Shown: one piece after another, positions 1-8,475 of the stretch
How the letters are laid out: each line of letters starts with the position of its first letter
How positions within the stretch are numbered: the stretch's first letter is position 1
NCBI GenBank assembly: GCA_034437695.1
Contig: DAOTTJ010000172.1
Location: 1-64,000 of the forward strand
DNA from: Paraktedonobacter sp034437695
GTDB taxonomy: Bacteria; Chloroflexota; Ktedonobacteria; Ktedonobacterales; Ktedonobacteraceae
Length of the DNA stretch: 64,000 nucleotides
Reading direction: 5' to 3'
Made by a program: the position numbers and the translations under genes
Notes under the pieces: model-generated
Seen by the model: the letters and a program-made list of their open reading frames with translations, nothing else
Told to the model about the DNA's origin: nothing
Databases searched by the model: none

Positions 1-370
1 GCAAGGCCAGAATCGCTAGACGACTTGCTTCGTCCAACGCCCGAATCTCGGTATCGATAATAAAAAATTCCGCCTTGTAGGTGGTATGCAAACGAATATG
101 GTTGGCAATCGCCTGGTAAAGCTTCTCGGCAATACTCTCCGGTTGCGCCAGAATATGCTCCAGATTCGTGTTTAACTGGCGCATGTGCGTGTCCATAATC
201 TCAACCAGTAAAGCCTGCTTGCTTGGATAATGGTAATAGATACTGGCCGCCTGGATACCTGCCAGGCTGGCAACGTCGCGTAAAGGAGCCGCGTGGTACC
301 CCATCTCGGCGAAAAGCCGGACGGCGGCATCGCGAATTTTCTCGCGCACCGAACGAGTATCGGGCAGCAT
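1..370 (-). CDS. TetR/AcrR-family transcriptional regulator (3' end outside window)
   Basis: Reading the minus strand from an ATG at 370 gives MLPDTRSVREKIRDAAVRLF followed by a classic TetR helix-turn-helix (LRDVASLAGIQAASIYYHYPSKQALL, about residues 32-57). After that comes the start of the ligand-binding helical domain. The frame is open to the window edge, so the C-terminal part is missing. GGAGAG lies 4 bases before the ATG. TetR proteins are usually ligand-relieved repressors of nearby genes. The divergent neighbour is the GH6 cellulase, but nothing seen ties them together. The family call is firm and the target unknown. Confidence 0.9.
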   Translation of the reverse strand, partial: MLPDTRSVREKIRDAAVRLFAEMGYHAAPLRDVASLAGIQAASIYYHYPSKQALLVEIMDTHMRQLNTNLEHILAQPESIAEKLYQAIANHIRLHTTYKAEFFIIDTEIRALDEASRLAILAL

Positions 371-850
371 TCTGCTCTCCTCTTCTCTTGTAAAACATTT
401 TCTCTTGTCACTGTGCATTCTAGCAGAAAAGATTCTATACGCCTACTGCAAATCTCTCTGTCTCCAGGACCATTTCAGGCGAGAGTTTTAGTATCGCCTA
501 GCTTAAACATGGAAAAAGCTCGCAGATATGACGTCTCATTGACTGTTAGGTGACTTCTATCTGTTCTTGTTTCTGCCATGTACGCCTTCTATACTTGGCA
601 GGAGGTAGGAAAAATGTGATTTTTCTATCTCACAGGCGAAATACGCTAGCGGGACCTGCCCAGCAAATCTGGCAGTTTCCGCACGTTTCACGCTCATACG
701 CGTGATTCCATAGGCAGTGTCTGGTCTGTCACAGCCGCGAACAGGATGGATATCTGTTTGTCACGAGTGTTCCCGATAGCAAGGACGCGCACTGGCGCAG
801 CGGGAATACTTCTCTCACAGTACCCTAGTTGCACCCTAAGGAGGGGCAAA
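371..850. other. Intergenic region between divergent TetR gene and cellulase
   Basis: 480 bases without a convincing gene; open frames here are short and unlike known proteins. It holds a possible promoter for the cellulase (567-595) and a small palindrome TCACGC-N6-GCGTGA at 688-705 that could be a repressor site, perhaps for a LacI-type sugar regulator. Both are inferences. Confidence 0.5.
567..595 (+). promoter_or_regulatory. Possible sigma70-like promoter for the GH6 cellulase
   Basis: TTGTTT (567-572), a 17-base spacer, then TATACT (590-595). This would give a leader of about 250 bases before the cellulase ATG at 851, room enough for regulation. Confidence 0.35.
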
Positions 851-2770
851 ATGCGCCGTATCTCAGAGGGCAAACTGCGAGGTTTGCTCTTCACAAACAG
901 ACTTCGCAGTCTGATTTTACTCATATGCACGCTGTTCTTGGTTCTGGGCAGCTTCTTCGTTAGCACCTCGGTTACACACGCAGCCTCGTACTGTCAGGTA
1001 ACCTACACCGTGAACAATCAATGGCCCGGTGGCTTCGGAGGAAGCATTGTCGTCCAGAACACCAGCGGCTCCGCGTGGAATAGCTGGACCCTGGCTTTCA
1101 CCTTCCCGGCGAGCGGTCAGGCCGTCACGCAGGGTTGGAATGGTACGTTTACCCAGTCCGGCCAAAATGTGACGGTAGTCAATATGAGCTGGAATGGCAG
1201 CGTCGCAGCCAACGCCACTGTCAATCCTGGCTTTAATGGAGCATGGACGAGCAGCAACCCGATTCCCACAGCCTTTACCGTCAATGGTAACGCCTGTAAT
1301 GGCTCAACGGGTGGCACTACGCCTACTCCCGGAACGACTCCCACTCCTGGGACGACTCCTACCGCTACACCTACCCGTGGCACCACGCCTACTCCTGGGA
1401 CGACTCCTACCGCTACACCTACCCGTGGCACCACACCCACTCCCGGAACGACTCCCACGGCTACACCCACCAGCGGCGGCGGCGGCGGCCATGTCACCAA
1501 CCCGTACGTTGGTGCTCAGGGATTCATTAATCCCTACTGGGCCTCAGAAGTCACAACCGGCGCAGCAACGGTAGGTGGCACACTCGGCGCTGCCGAAGCC
1601 CGTGTCGCCAACTATTCGACCGCTGTCTGGCTCGACAGTATCGCAGCCGTCAACGGTACCAACGGCTATCCGACCAGCCTGAGCGGCTATCTCGATAGCG
1701 CCGTCAGTCAGGCCACTGGTAGCTCACCGGTCGTGATCACGATCGTCGTGTATGACCTGCCGGACCGCGACTGCGCAGCCCTCGCCTCGAACGGCGAACT
1801 GCAAATCGCCAACAATGGCCTGGCCACCTACGAGTCTCAGTACATCGATGTGATCGCCAGCACGATCAACCAGGCTAAGTACAGCAAGTTGCGCGTCGTG
1901 GCTATCATTGAGCCAGATTCGCTGCCCAACCTGGTCACTAACCTGAGCATCGCAAACTGTGCCGCAGCCAACTCCAGCGGCGTCTATGTCCAGGGCGTCC
2001 AGTACGCGCTGAACAAACTGCACGCGATCTCGAACGTCTACAACTATGTCGATATCGCGCACGACGGCTGGCTCGGCTGGACCACCAACTTCCAACCAGC
2101 AGTCACTCTGATCGCTAATACGATCAAGGGAACTACCGCTGGCGGAAGTAGCGTGGACGGCTTCATCAGCAATACCGCCAACTACACGCCAACCACTGAG
2201 CCACTCATAACCGCCAACGAGTCCATCAGCGGCAATCCGGTGCGCTCGGCAACCTTCTATCAATGGAACGTCTACATCGACGAAGCAGCATACGATATCG
2301 ATATGCGTACCGCATTCATCGCCGCTGGTCTTCCCAGCACGATCGGTATGCTGATCGATACCTCGCGTAACGGTTGGGGCGGTTCTAGCCGACCGACTGC
2401 CGCAAGCACGTCGACCGATCTGAACACGTTTGTTAACGCCTCGAAGATCGATCAGCGCATCGGACGCGGCAACTGGTGCAACCAGCCTGGTGGCATCGGC
2501 GCTCGTCCGCAGGCCAACCCGATCACTGGGATAGCCGCGTTCGTCTGGATTAAACCCCCCGGCGAATCCGATGGTTCAAGCTCGCTCATCCCAACAGGTC
2601 CCTCCAACCCCGGCGGCAAGGGCTTTGACCGCATGTGTGATCCGACCTTCGGCGGCGACGCGCTGAATAACAACCTGCCAACAGGTGCTATGGCCAATTC
2701 CCCGGTCTCCGGTGCCTGGTTCCAGGCCGGCTTTAACACCCTGGTTACCAACGCTTATCCCGCGATCTAA
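851..2770 (+). CDS. Secreted GH6 cellulase (CBM2 - Thr/Pro linker - GH6)
   Basis: 639 residues from ATG 851, which has a near-perfect AAGGAGG eight bases upstream; an open extension to 746 lacks this signal. A basic N-terminus and a hydrophobic stretch (about residues 15-40, ending THAAS) form a signal peptide. Next come a family 2 carbohydrate-binding module (about 42-150, with paired cysteines and Trp-rich strands), a TTPTPG-rich linker, and a GH6 catalytic domain (about 220-639). Family-typical aspartates are visible: D307 in YDLPDRDC and D356, the likely proton donor, in IIEPDSLPN. GH6 enzymes invert at the anomeric centre and cut beta-1,4 glucan to cellobiose (exo) or inside the chain (endo); the sequence alone does not settle which. 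It acts outside the cell on plant cellulose. Confidence 0.95.
   Translation: MRRISEGKLRGLLFTNRLRSLILLICTLFLVLGSFFVSTSVTHAASYCQVTYTVNNQWPGGFGGSIVVQNTSGSAWNSWTLAFTFPASGQAVTQGWNGTFTQSGQNVTVVNMSWNGSVAANATVNPGFNGAWTSSNPIPTAFTVNGNACNGSTGGTTPTPGTTPTPGTTPTATPTRGTTPTPGTTPTATPTRGTTPTPGTTPTATPTSGGGGGHVTNPYVGAQGFINPYWASEVTTGAATVGGTLGAAEARVANYSTAVWLDSIAAVNGTNGYPTSLSGYLDSAVSQATGSSPVVITIVVYDLPDRDCAALASNGELQIANNGLATYESQYIDVIASTINQAKYSKLRVVAIIEPDSLPNLVTNLSIANCAAANSSGVYVQGVQYALNKLHAISNVYNYVDIAHDGWLGWTTNFQPAVTLIANTIKGTTAGGSSVDGFISNTANYTPTTEPLITANESISGNPVRSATFYQWNVYIDEAAYDIDMRTAFIAAGLPSTIGMLIDTSRNGWGGSSRPTAASTSTDLNTFVNASKIDQRIGRGNWCNQPGGIGARPQANPITGIAAFVWIKPPGESDGSSSLIPTGPSNPGGKGFDRMCDPTFGGDALNNNLPTGAMANSPVSGAWFQAGFNTLVTNAYPAI
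1343..1471 (+). repeat. 48-bp tandem repeat in the cellulase linker
   Basis: A 48-base unit encoding the Thr/Pro linker (TTPTPGTTPTATPTRG) occurs twice almost identically, starting at 1343 and 1391, with a third diverged copy from 1439. Near identity at the DNA level points to recent slippage duplication, so linker length may vary between strains. Confidence 0.85.
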
Positions 2771-2784
2771 ACGAGGAACACACC

Positions 2785-2871
2785 GACGCTCACCGCTCTG
2801 GTGAGCGTCTGGTCTCCCTCACACCACAGTCCAGGTTCTCTCGGCGCAAACCCCGAGAACCTGGACTGTGG
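2785..2871 (+). terminator. Two hairpins after the cellulase gene
   Basis: The first is a 10-bp stem with a 5-base loop (2785-2809, GACGCTCACC paired with GGTGAGCGTC). The second is a perfect 17-bp stem (2824-2840 with 2855-2871) with a 14-base loop, followed by a weak T-rich run. Together they likely end cellulase transcription before the PIG-L gene. The second stem rules out the long upstream start (2868) for that gene. Confidence 0.65.
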
Positions 2872-2975
2872 CGTTGTATTTCTTGCGCATATTTGATATA
2901 AAGAAGCATGGTGCTCAATCACTGACTCCAGAAAACGTAAGAGCTATCTCCATAAGCACGCTAAAGAGGAAATAC

Positions 2976-3836
2976 ATGAACAGAAGAAGCATTCTTTTCT
3001 GCTATGCCCATCCCGACGATGAGATAGGGATTGTCGCACTCGCTAAACGCTATATGCACGAGAACGACGCTTATACCACGCTTATCTGTACCACCAATGG
3101 CGATGTAGGTACCGTCGATCCCGCATATATGCAAGGCTACACATCTATCACCGAACTACGCCTCGCAGAATTTACCTGCGCGACACAGGCCGCCGGCTTT
3201 CAAGAGGTCGTCACGTTTGACTACCGCGACAGCGGCATGATGGGCAGCAGCGATAACGAGCACCCCGACAGCTCCTGGCAGGCCCCGCTCGACGTAGTCA
3301 CCCAACGCGTCGTCGAGGTCATGCGCCGCGTGCGCCCCCAGGTCGTCGTCACCTTCAACGACTTTGGCGCGTATGGCCACCCCGATCACATCAAGATCAA
3401 CCTGGCAACCGTCGCCGCCTTCCACGCCCTGCAAAGCGAGCCAGAGCATCCCCAGAAACTCTATTATGCCAGCGGACCCGGACGACTTCTCCGCCTCGGT
3501 GTGACCTTGATGCGCCTGCGCGGTCGCGACCCACGTAAGGGTGGACGCAATCAGGATGTCGACTATGTCGCCGCGGTCGAGGCCATCACGCCCACTACGA
3601 CAAAGATCTCGGTGGCAAACTATCTCAACCCTATGTGGCAGGCCCTCGACTGTTACGCCAGCCAGATCCAGCTCCCCCGCAGCGTGCGCCGCTTCCGCAA
3701 ACTCCTGGGACGCCTCTTTCAGAACACTGCTACCCTTTCACGCGTCTATCCCACATGGCAACCAGGAGAGAAGATCGAACACGATCTCTTCACCGGAGTA
3801 GCGCTCACTGCACAGCCGCAATCCGCGCAGGCCTGA
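2976..3836 (+). CDS. PIG-L family zinc deacetylase
   Basis: 286 residues from ATG 2976, preceded by AGAGGA. The N-terminal Rossmann-like start carries the zinc motif AHPDDE (H12, D14, D15), and the second zinc histidine lies in YGHPDHIK (H135/H138). PIG-L/LmbE proteins remove acetyl groups from N-acetylglucosamine-type substrates; MshB and BshB (thiol cofactor synthesis) are known members. No mycothiol or bacillithiol gene lies nearby, so the substrate is open. It stands alone between two hairpins, and a frame open to 2868 would run through the upstream terminator stem. Confidence 0.88.
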   Translation: MNRRSILFCYAHPDDEIGIVALAKRYMHENDAYTTLICTTNGDVGTVDPAYMQGYTSITELRLAEFTCATQAAGFQEVVTFDYRDSGMMGSSDNEHPDSSWQAPLDVVTQRVVEVMRRVRPQVVVTFNDFGAYGHPDHIKINLATVAAFHALQSEPEHPQKLYYASGPGRLLRLGVTLMRLRGRDPRKGGRNQDVDYVAAVEAITPTTTKISVANYLNPMWQALDCYASQIQLPRSVRRFRKLLGRLFQNTATLSRVYPTWQPGEKIEHDLFTGVALTAQPQSAQA

Positions 3837-4191
3837 CCGCAGCGAACATGCCAAGCCTGCGCATTTATTCACCGCACGTATTACCTCGGGCTGACTATAC
3901 AGGACAGATGTGCGAGAACTCTGCGACGAATTCGTTGCGCTTCTTTTCTGGCTCGCACGCTCTTCTTCTAAATTAGTTGTCAGCAAGCAGCTTGCTGTCG
4001 ACTCAACAAGCTTTCTACTCAATCGAGTAACCTGCACATCAAAGTACGACAGACACGGTAAATAGACAGGGATGTAGGGACGGTCCGGCAAGTTGTCGGA
4101 CCGTCCCTGCATCCCTGGCGATGAAACCAGCTAGCACACGCTGGCGTGCTTAAAAGAGCAGATATTATCTAGAGAAACGAGAGGTCAATAT
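3837..4191. other. Intergenic region with palindromes
   Basis: 355 bases; no gene is supported. It contains a 7-bp palindrome at 3981-3997 (CAGCAAG-CAG-CTTGCTG) and the long hairpin at 4067-4117 listed separately. Confidence 0.6.
4067..4117. repeat. 21-bp near-perfect hairpin
   Basis: Two 21-base arms (4067-4087 and 4097-4117) pair with only one G-T wobble around a 9-base loop. There is no T-run, so it is not a standard intrinsic terminator. It may instead be a REP-like element or a transcript-stabilising structure between the PIG-L and YihY genes. Confidence 0.6.
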
Positions 4192-5322
4192 ATGCAAGGA
4201 GCAGTCAAAGGCAAAAAACGTGCCAGATTTAAGCACGAGATCCATAGAGTCGAGAAGCAGAGCAAACCGCTAATTAACCTTTTTAACAAGTTCAATAACG
4301 ATTGGGATATGAACTCCGCATCTGGATTAGCCTATAACCTGATTTCAGCAGTCATACCAATCGTCATAGCCCTGATTGCTATCCTCGGTCTGACCATCGG
4401 GCAACTGGATAGCCAGACTAACGCACAGCTTATCGCCCATATTCAACAGCTTTTACCAGCTTCCCTGCACACGAATGATATCGTGAGTATTGCGCTGAAA
4501 TCGCTCAGTCAGAGAGCGGGCTTCCTGGGTATCATCGCACTTCTTACGGCTATCTTTGGTGGCTCACGCCTGTTCATCTCGATCGAGGGCTACTTCGATA
4601 TTATCTATCGTACCGCACCGCGTACGTTTATTCGCCAGAATATCATGGCTATTCTGATGATGCTGGCTTTTCTCGTCTTGATCCCGCTGATGGTTTTTGC
4701 TTCATCGGCCCCGGCCCTGCTGCAATCGATCGCGAGTCTGCCCGTCCTCAACCAGCTTCCTGGCTTTGTACAACTGACCAACAATGGCTTTTTTGTCAGT
4801 CTGCTGGGTATCTTAACTGGCCTGTTGATCGGCTGGCTACTCTTTGAAGCGATCTATATGGTGGTTCCTAATCTAAAGATCAGCTTTAAGCATAGCTGGC
4901 GGGGGGCGCTCATCGCTGCCATCGCTCTGGAAGCCTTTATGGCCCTCTTCCCCTTCTATATCACCCATTTTATGGGAAGCTATACAGGGACCGCAGGCTT
5001 TGTCCTCATCCTTCTGGTCTTTTTCTACTACTTCGCTGTCATCATGCTCTTTGGCGCAGAAGTCAACGCCTACTTTACTCTAGGTGTCAGTCCTCTGCCG
5101 AATAATATCGCAGTCGTCCTGCGCGATGCAATGAACCATCCATCGATGACTACAGCCACTGCAACCGACCCTCAGGTCGCTGAGAAAACGGCTGCAACCG
5201 ACCCTCAGGTCGCTGAGAAAGCCACTGCAACCGACCCTCAGGTCGCTGAGAAAGTGGCTGCAACCGACCCTCAGGTCGCTGAGACTCCCCCTACATCTGA
5301 GGAGCCTATCTACCCGATGTAA
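4192..5322 (+). CDS. YihY/BrkB-family inner-membrane protein with repeat tail
   Basis: 376 residues. About six hydrophobic segments span residues 40-300, with the family pattern NSASGLAYNLISAVIPIVIAL near the start and a C-terminal membrane pair (FVLILLVFFYYFAVIMLFGAEVNAYF) typical of YihY/UPF0761 (formerly 'RNase BN'). Function in the family is unsettled; transport is often proposed. Unusual here is a cytoplasmic tail (about residue 324 on) of four near-identical 11-residue repeats (core DPQVAEK) ending in a Pro/Glu-rich stretch. The start ATG follows GAGAGG. The repeats are probably recent and low-complexity rather than a known domain. Confidence 0.88.
   Translation: MQGAVKGKKRARFKHEIHRVEKQSKPLINLFNKFNNDWDMNSASGLAYNLISAVIPIVIALIAILGLTIGQLDSQTNAQLIAHIQQLLPASLHTNDIVSIALKSLSQRAGFLGIIALLTAIFGGSRLFISIEGYFDIIYRTAPRTFIRQNIMAILMMLAFLVLIPLMVFASSAPALLQSIASLPVLNQLPGFVQLTNNGFFVSLLGILTGLLIGWLLFEAIYMVVPNLKISFKHSWRGALIAAIALEAFMALFPFYITHFMGSYTGTAGFVLILLVFFYYFAVIMLFGAEVNAYFTLGVSPLPNNIAVVLRDAMNHPSMTTATATDPQVAEKTAATDPQVAEKATATDPQVAEKVAATDPQVAETPPTSEEPIYPM
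5161..5286 (+). repeat. Four 33-bp tandem repeats in the YihY-like gene
   Basis: Units begin at 5161, 5194, 5227 and 5260. The 27-base core is identical in the first three and nearly so in the fourth. The period is a multiple of three, so copy-number change keeps the frame. Confidence 0.9.
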
Positions 5323-5716
5323 AGCGATCCACTAGTTAGCGCTAAGGCATCTTCTACTCGCCTTGCATGGATTGCCCCGGACCGTCTGCTGCGACACGAA
5401 TATGCGAAAAGATACCAGACAACATATGATGCCGGGTATCTTTTCTCTTGGGGTCTGGAACAACGCTACCAATAAAAAGATCTTGTATGTAGCAGGGCTA
5501 TGGAATGCTCTGCAAGCCAGAGGCTTGAAGTGAAGCGGGAGTGCAGAGAGATGCTCTCTGCTACCTTCATGCTTATGGGTGGGGCCACACGCCGCGCATT
5601 ACATAGCCCTGAATTCTGTAGGATAGGGGTAGCAGGACGATAAGCATCTATGCTAAAATTAGTATGAAAGACGTGTTATGCACATCTACGCCATTTTACC
5701 AAAGGAGCCTTTGACC
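5323..5716. other. Intergenic region before the methyltransferase
   Basis: No gene. Besides the repeat element, an extended -10 box TGCTAAAAT at 5651-5659 could serve the methyltransferase; no clear -35 box is seen. Confidence 0.4.
5495..5609. repeat. MITE-like intergenic element, copy A
   Basis: About 115 bp bounded by GGGCTATGGAATGCTC (5495-5510) and its inverted partner ending CATTACATAGCCC (5595-5609). The interior (5537-5584) holds the hairpin module GCAGAGAG-ATG-CTCTCTGC followed by CTACCTTCATG and a GGTGGGG end; the same module recurs at 13800 and 49910. Similar termini occur at 23530, 33993 and 47291. No coding capacity is apparent. Confidence 0.7.
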
Positions 5717-6595
5717 ATGCCTGCCCCCCGTAATCCTCACTCGGATAATTCGCATACCTATTTTGTACAGGATAATTCAAACAGAACAAATAAGGACGAG
5801 TTTGCTCGGCTACAGCTCCAGGGCCAGATGCTCACTACCAGTATGGGCGGAGTACTGCCCGAACAAACAGATATATCGACTTTTCAACATGTTCTTGATA
5901 TCGGTTGCGGCACTGGCGATTGGCTGATCGCTACCGCCGAAACGACACCAGTCCCTACGCGCCTCCTGGGTGTCGATATCAATAAGAAGATTATAGAATA
6001 TGCACAAGGCGAAACGCAGGCCCATAAGCTCGACACAAGGGTGCAATTTCAAGAGATGGATGTCCTGCGCAAACTTGAATTCGCCGATGATTCATTCGAT
6101 CTGGTCAATATGCGCCTGAACCAGAGCTTCGTACGTACCTGGGAATGGGGGAAACTCTTACGCGAGTGCCATCGCGTCCTCAGACCCGGCGGAACGATCC
6201 GTCTCACCGAGGCCGAAACGGTCTCGCTAAGCAGTAGCGCAGCGGTAGTGCAGCTCGGCCAGATCTTCGCACAGGCCCTCCACGGCGCTGGCAACTACTT
6301 TACACCTGACAGCGAGGGCATCACTCTACATCTCACCCGCCTCCTCGGCGTCGCGCTCTTCCGCGAGGTCCAGACCTGTCCCTACGCCCTTGAATGCCGC
6401 GCTGGCACTCTCGCAGGCGAGCGGTTCGCGCAGGATGTTAAATATCTCTTCCGTACTGGTCTACCTTTCTTTCAAAAATGGACCCGCATCCCCGAGAACT
6501 ATGAAGAGATCTATCAACAGGCGCTGAGAGACATGCAAAAGCCCGATTTCGTCGCTACCTGGAAACTGCTCACAGCCTGGGGCAAAGGCCGCTAG
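5717..6595 (+). CDS. Class I SAM-dependent methyltransferase (paralogue 1)
   Basis: 292 residues from ATG 5717, which follows AAAGGAG; an ATG at 5678 lacks this signal. SAM-binding motif I is VLDIGCGTGDW (about residues 57-67), with an acidic motif II in LLGVDINKKIIEYA. The tail LRECHRVLRPGGTIRLTEAE matches the Methyltransf_11/25 class. It is a clear paralogue of the gene at 56102: both share SMGGVLPE, VLD(I/V)GCGTG, GVDIN.K.I..A, MD.LRKLEF and RTW(E/D)W.KL. The substrate is unknown; small molecules are usual for this type. It stands alone between a repeat element and the convergent thiO gene. Confidence 0.85.
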   Translation: MPAPRNPHSDNSHTYFVQDNSNRTNKDEFARLQLQGQMLTTSMGGVLPEQTDISTFQHVLDIGCGTGDWLIATAETTPVPTRLLGVDINKKIIEYAQGETQAHKLDTRVQFQEMDVLRKLEFADDSFDLVNMRLNQSFVRTWEWGKLLRECHRVLRPGGTIRLTEAETVSLSSSAAVVQLGQIFAQALHGAGNYFTPDSEGITLHLTRLLGVALFREVQTCPYALECRAGTLAGERFAQDVKYLFRTGLPFFQKWTRIPENYEEIYQQALRDMQKPDFVATWKLLTAWGKGR

Positions 6596-6621
6596 CCAGG
6601 AGGAATAGCGCCCCGAGACTC

Positions 6622-7737
6622 TTACGCTGGATCAGGACAGAAAGGCTGGATGAGCGCTGGCGCTTCTCCTGTGAGGAACTGTTCTGTCAGGCATTGACCA
6701 GTGATCCCGCTCAAGAGAATACCTGTACTGTTGTGGCCGGTGGCGAGAAAAACGTTCTCCCAGTTGGGCGACCTTCCCAGCAGCGGACGCGCATCAGGCG
6801 TGCGCGGACGCAAGCCGCTCCAGATTGCTCGCGGTTCGCTTTGCGCCAGCTCAGGCACCAGCCGCCGCGCTGTCTGGAGCAGCCAGGCCGTCCCTTCAGG
6901 CGCTATCTCGCGTGCAAAGCCGCGCTCCTCTCTGGTCGCTCCGACAATAATCACTTCGCCGCGCGGTACCAGGTAGATCCCTTCTCCAAAGAGAATCGCA
7001 CGCAGGGGTGCGATGGTCTGAGGCAGTGTGAGCAATTGACCGTGCAAGGGCGTCACAGGCAGGCGTAGCTGCAACCAGTGCTCCCACTGAGCACTCCAGG
7101 CTCCCGTGGCGAGAAAGAGCGCACCACAGGCAAACTCTTCCTGCTGATGCGTACGCACTGCGACGACACGTTGGCCTGCATGTATCAATACGTCGACCTC
7201 TTGCTGTTTCTGAAACTGCGCCCCAAGCTGTCTGGCGGCCAGGGCAAAGGCTCGCGTCATCTGTACGGCATCGACCTGCGCTTCTTCGGGGACATAGACT
7301 GCGGCGCAGAGCGCGGTGGTCAAACGGGGTTCACGCTGTCGGGCCTCTTCAGGACTCAACCAGTCCATCCGCAGTCCCAGAGGCTGCCAGCGCTCCCAAC
7401 GCTTGCGCAGATGCGCGACGCGTCTCGGACTGCCTGTCGTACGCAGCGCACCTGTTTGCGCATACTGCACGTGCAGACCCGTGGCCGCCTCAAGCTCAGC
7501 GACCAGCGATGGGAACTGTCTGAAACCGGCCAGCAACAGATCGGCCAGGGGTCCAGGTCCAGACAGGGGTCCAAGCGGCGCAAGCAGACCCGCCGCCGCC
7601 CCTGAGGCCTGGCTGCCAGGCTCGGTTTTCTCCAGCACAATAGTCGTTATGTGCTGCTTCTGGAGAAAATAGGCCAGCGCACAGCCTATGATGCCTCCAC
7701 CAACAATCACTACATCTGCGGTATTGCTTGCAGCCAC
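6622..7737 (-). CDS. thiO: FAD-dependent glycine oxidase ThiO
   Basis: 371 residues from GTG 7737 (GGGAGG seven bases upstream). The N-terminal FAD dinucleotide motif is VVIVGGGIIGCALAYFL, followed by the DAO-family body and a C-terminal signature LRPRTPDARPLLG...ATGHNSTGILLSGITG. ThiO oxidises glycine to dehydroglycine for the thiazole half of thiamine. No other thi gene lies in the window, so a broader D-amino-acid or sarcosine oxidase role cannot be excluded. The gene is convergent with the upstream methyltransferase (26-base gap). Confidence 0.8.
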   Translation of the reverse strand: MAASNTADVVIVGGGIIGCALAYFLQKQHITTIVLEKTEPGSQASGAAAGLLAPLGPLSGPGPLADLLLAGFRQFPSLVAELEAATGLHVQYAQTGALRTTGSPRRVAHLRKRWERWQPLGLRMDWLSPEEARQREPRLTTALCAAVYVPEEAQVDAVQMTRAFALAARQLGAQFQKQQEVDVLIHAGQRVVAVRTHQQEEFACGALFLATGAWSAQWEHWLQLRLPVTPLHGQLLTLPQTIAPLRAILFGEGIYLVPRGEVIIVGATREERGFAREIAPEGTAWLLQTARRLVPELAQSEPRAIWSGLRPRTPDARPLLGRSPNWENVFLATGHNSTGILLSGITGQCLTEQFLTGEAPALIQPFCPDPA

Positions 7738-7774
7738 ACGCGTGCCTCCCTTTCTTCTCTGTCCACTGCAATCA

Positions 7775-8290
7775 CTAGATCAGTCCACGTTGTCGCGCAC
7801 AATCCAGACAGTAGCTACCAGCGACGACGTTGATCGTGCGATGGCAGTCGTAGCAGCGGTTTTCCCAGACATCGAAGAAACCCTGCATCGAACGATTAAA
7901 GCTCGCCTGCGAGCTGGCAATCCCTCCCAGCACATTGTTCGTCGCAACAGCATTGGCATTGGCCCAGATATACTGCTGCTGCTGCGCCGTCCGCATGGCA
8001 TCTTGCTGCATCTGGACCCGCTGGGCGCGGGCCGACTCCAGGTCGCGCTGGACAAAAGTCAACCGCTGGACGACCCCTGGATATCCTCGATTACTCAACC
8101 ACTGCGCCCTGGCAGTCATGGTCTGAAAACGTTGCGCATACGTATCGATCCGACCGACGATCGAGGCGAGCACGACGGCTGACGCGTTTGCCGGTACAGC
8201 TCGCAGTTCAGCCAGGAGCTGCTGACTGATGGCCTCGATCTCAGCTAACGTGGTCTGTTCCATAAGAGTAGGAGACGACGAATCAAACAT
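7775..8290 (-). CDS. Conserved-looking coiled-coil protein with C-terminal zinc ribbon
   Basis: 171 residues from ATG 8290, which has AGGAAAAGG upstream; an in-frame ATG at 8305 is too close to that signal. Residues 1-130 are helical and rich in Gln/Ala, probably coiled coil. The C-terminus has CYDCH...YCLDC, two CxxC pairs that would bind zinc. There is no membrane segment. I do not recognise the family. It lies 37 bases upstream of thiO on the same strand and may be co-transcribed, but no functional link is evident. Confidence 0.7.
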   Translation of the reverse strand: MFDSSSPTLMEQTTLAEIEAISQQLLAELRAVPANASAVVLASIVGRIDTYAQRFQTMTARAQWLSNRGYPGVVQRLTFVQRDLESARAQRVQMQQDAMRTAQQQQYIWANANAVATNNVLGGIASSQASFNRSMQGFFDVWENRCYDCHRTINVVAGSYCLDCARQRGLI

Positions 8291-8363
8291 GGACCTTTTC
8301 CTCACTATCTTGTAGTGCCACCAGCCGGGTGCAAGATGCAGATGAAGTCCGACCGACTATCAG

Positions 8364-8377
8364 ATTGTATGTACAAT
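8364..8377. promoter_or_regulatory. Small palindrome upstream of the zinc-ribbon gene
   Basis: ATTGTA-TG-TACAAT, a perfect 6-2-6 palindrome 74 bases before the start at 8290. The minus-strand TACAAT could also act as a -10 box, though no good -35 is present. Possible operator. Confidence 0.3.
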
Positions 8378-8475
8378 GATCATCCACAAGCAAGCATAAC
8401 CGATGCTCCACGTCCTTACCATGAGCTTGTTCACATTTCCTGGGTGACAGCAGCTATCCCATATCAACAGGTCCG

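Noticed and set aside
1304..1492. Arg/Gly/Ser-rich frame antisense to the cellulase linker
   Set aside because: Low-complexity shadow of the repeat linker.
5161..5286. CRISPR array
   Set aside because: The 33-bp units are contiguous, without spacers, and in frame inside a gene. The linker repeat at 1343 and the pair at 47138 fail for the same reason. No cas genes.
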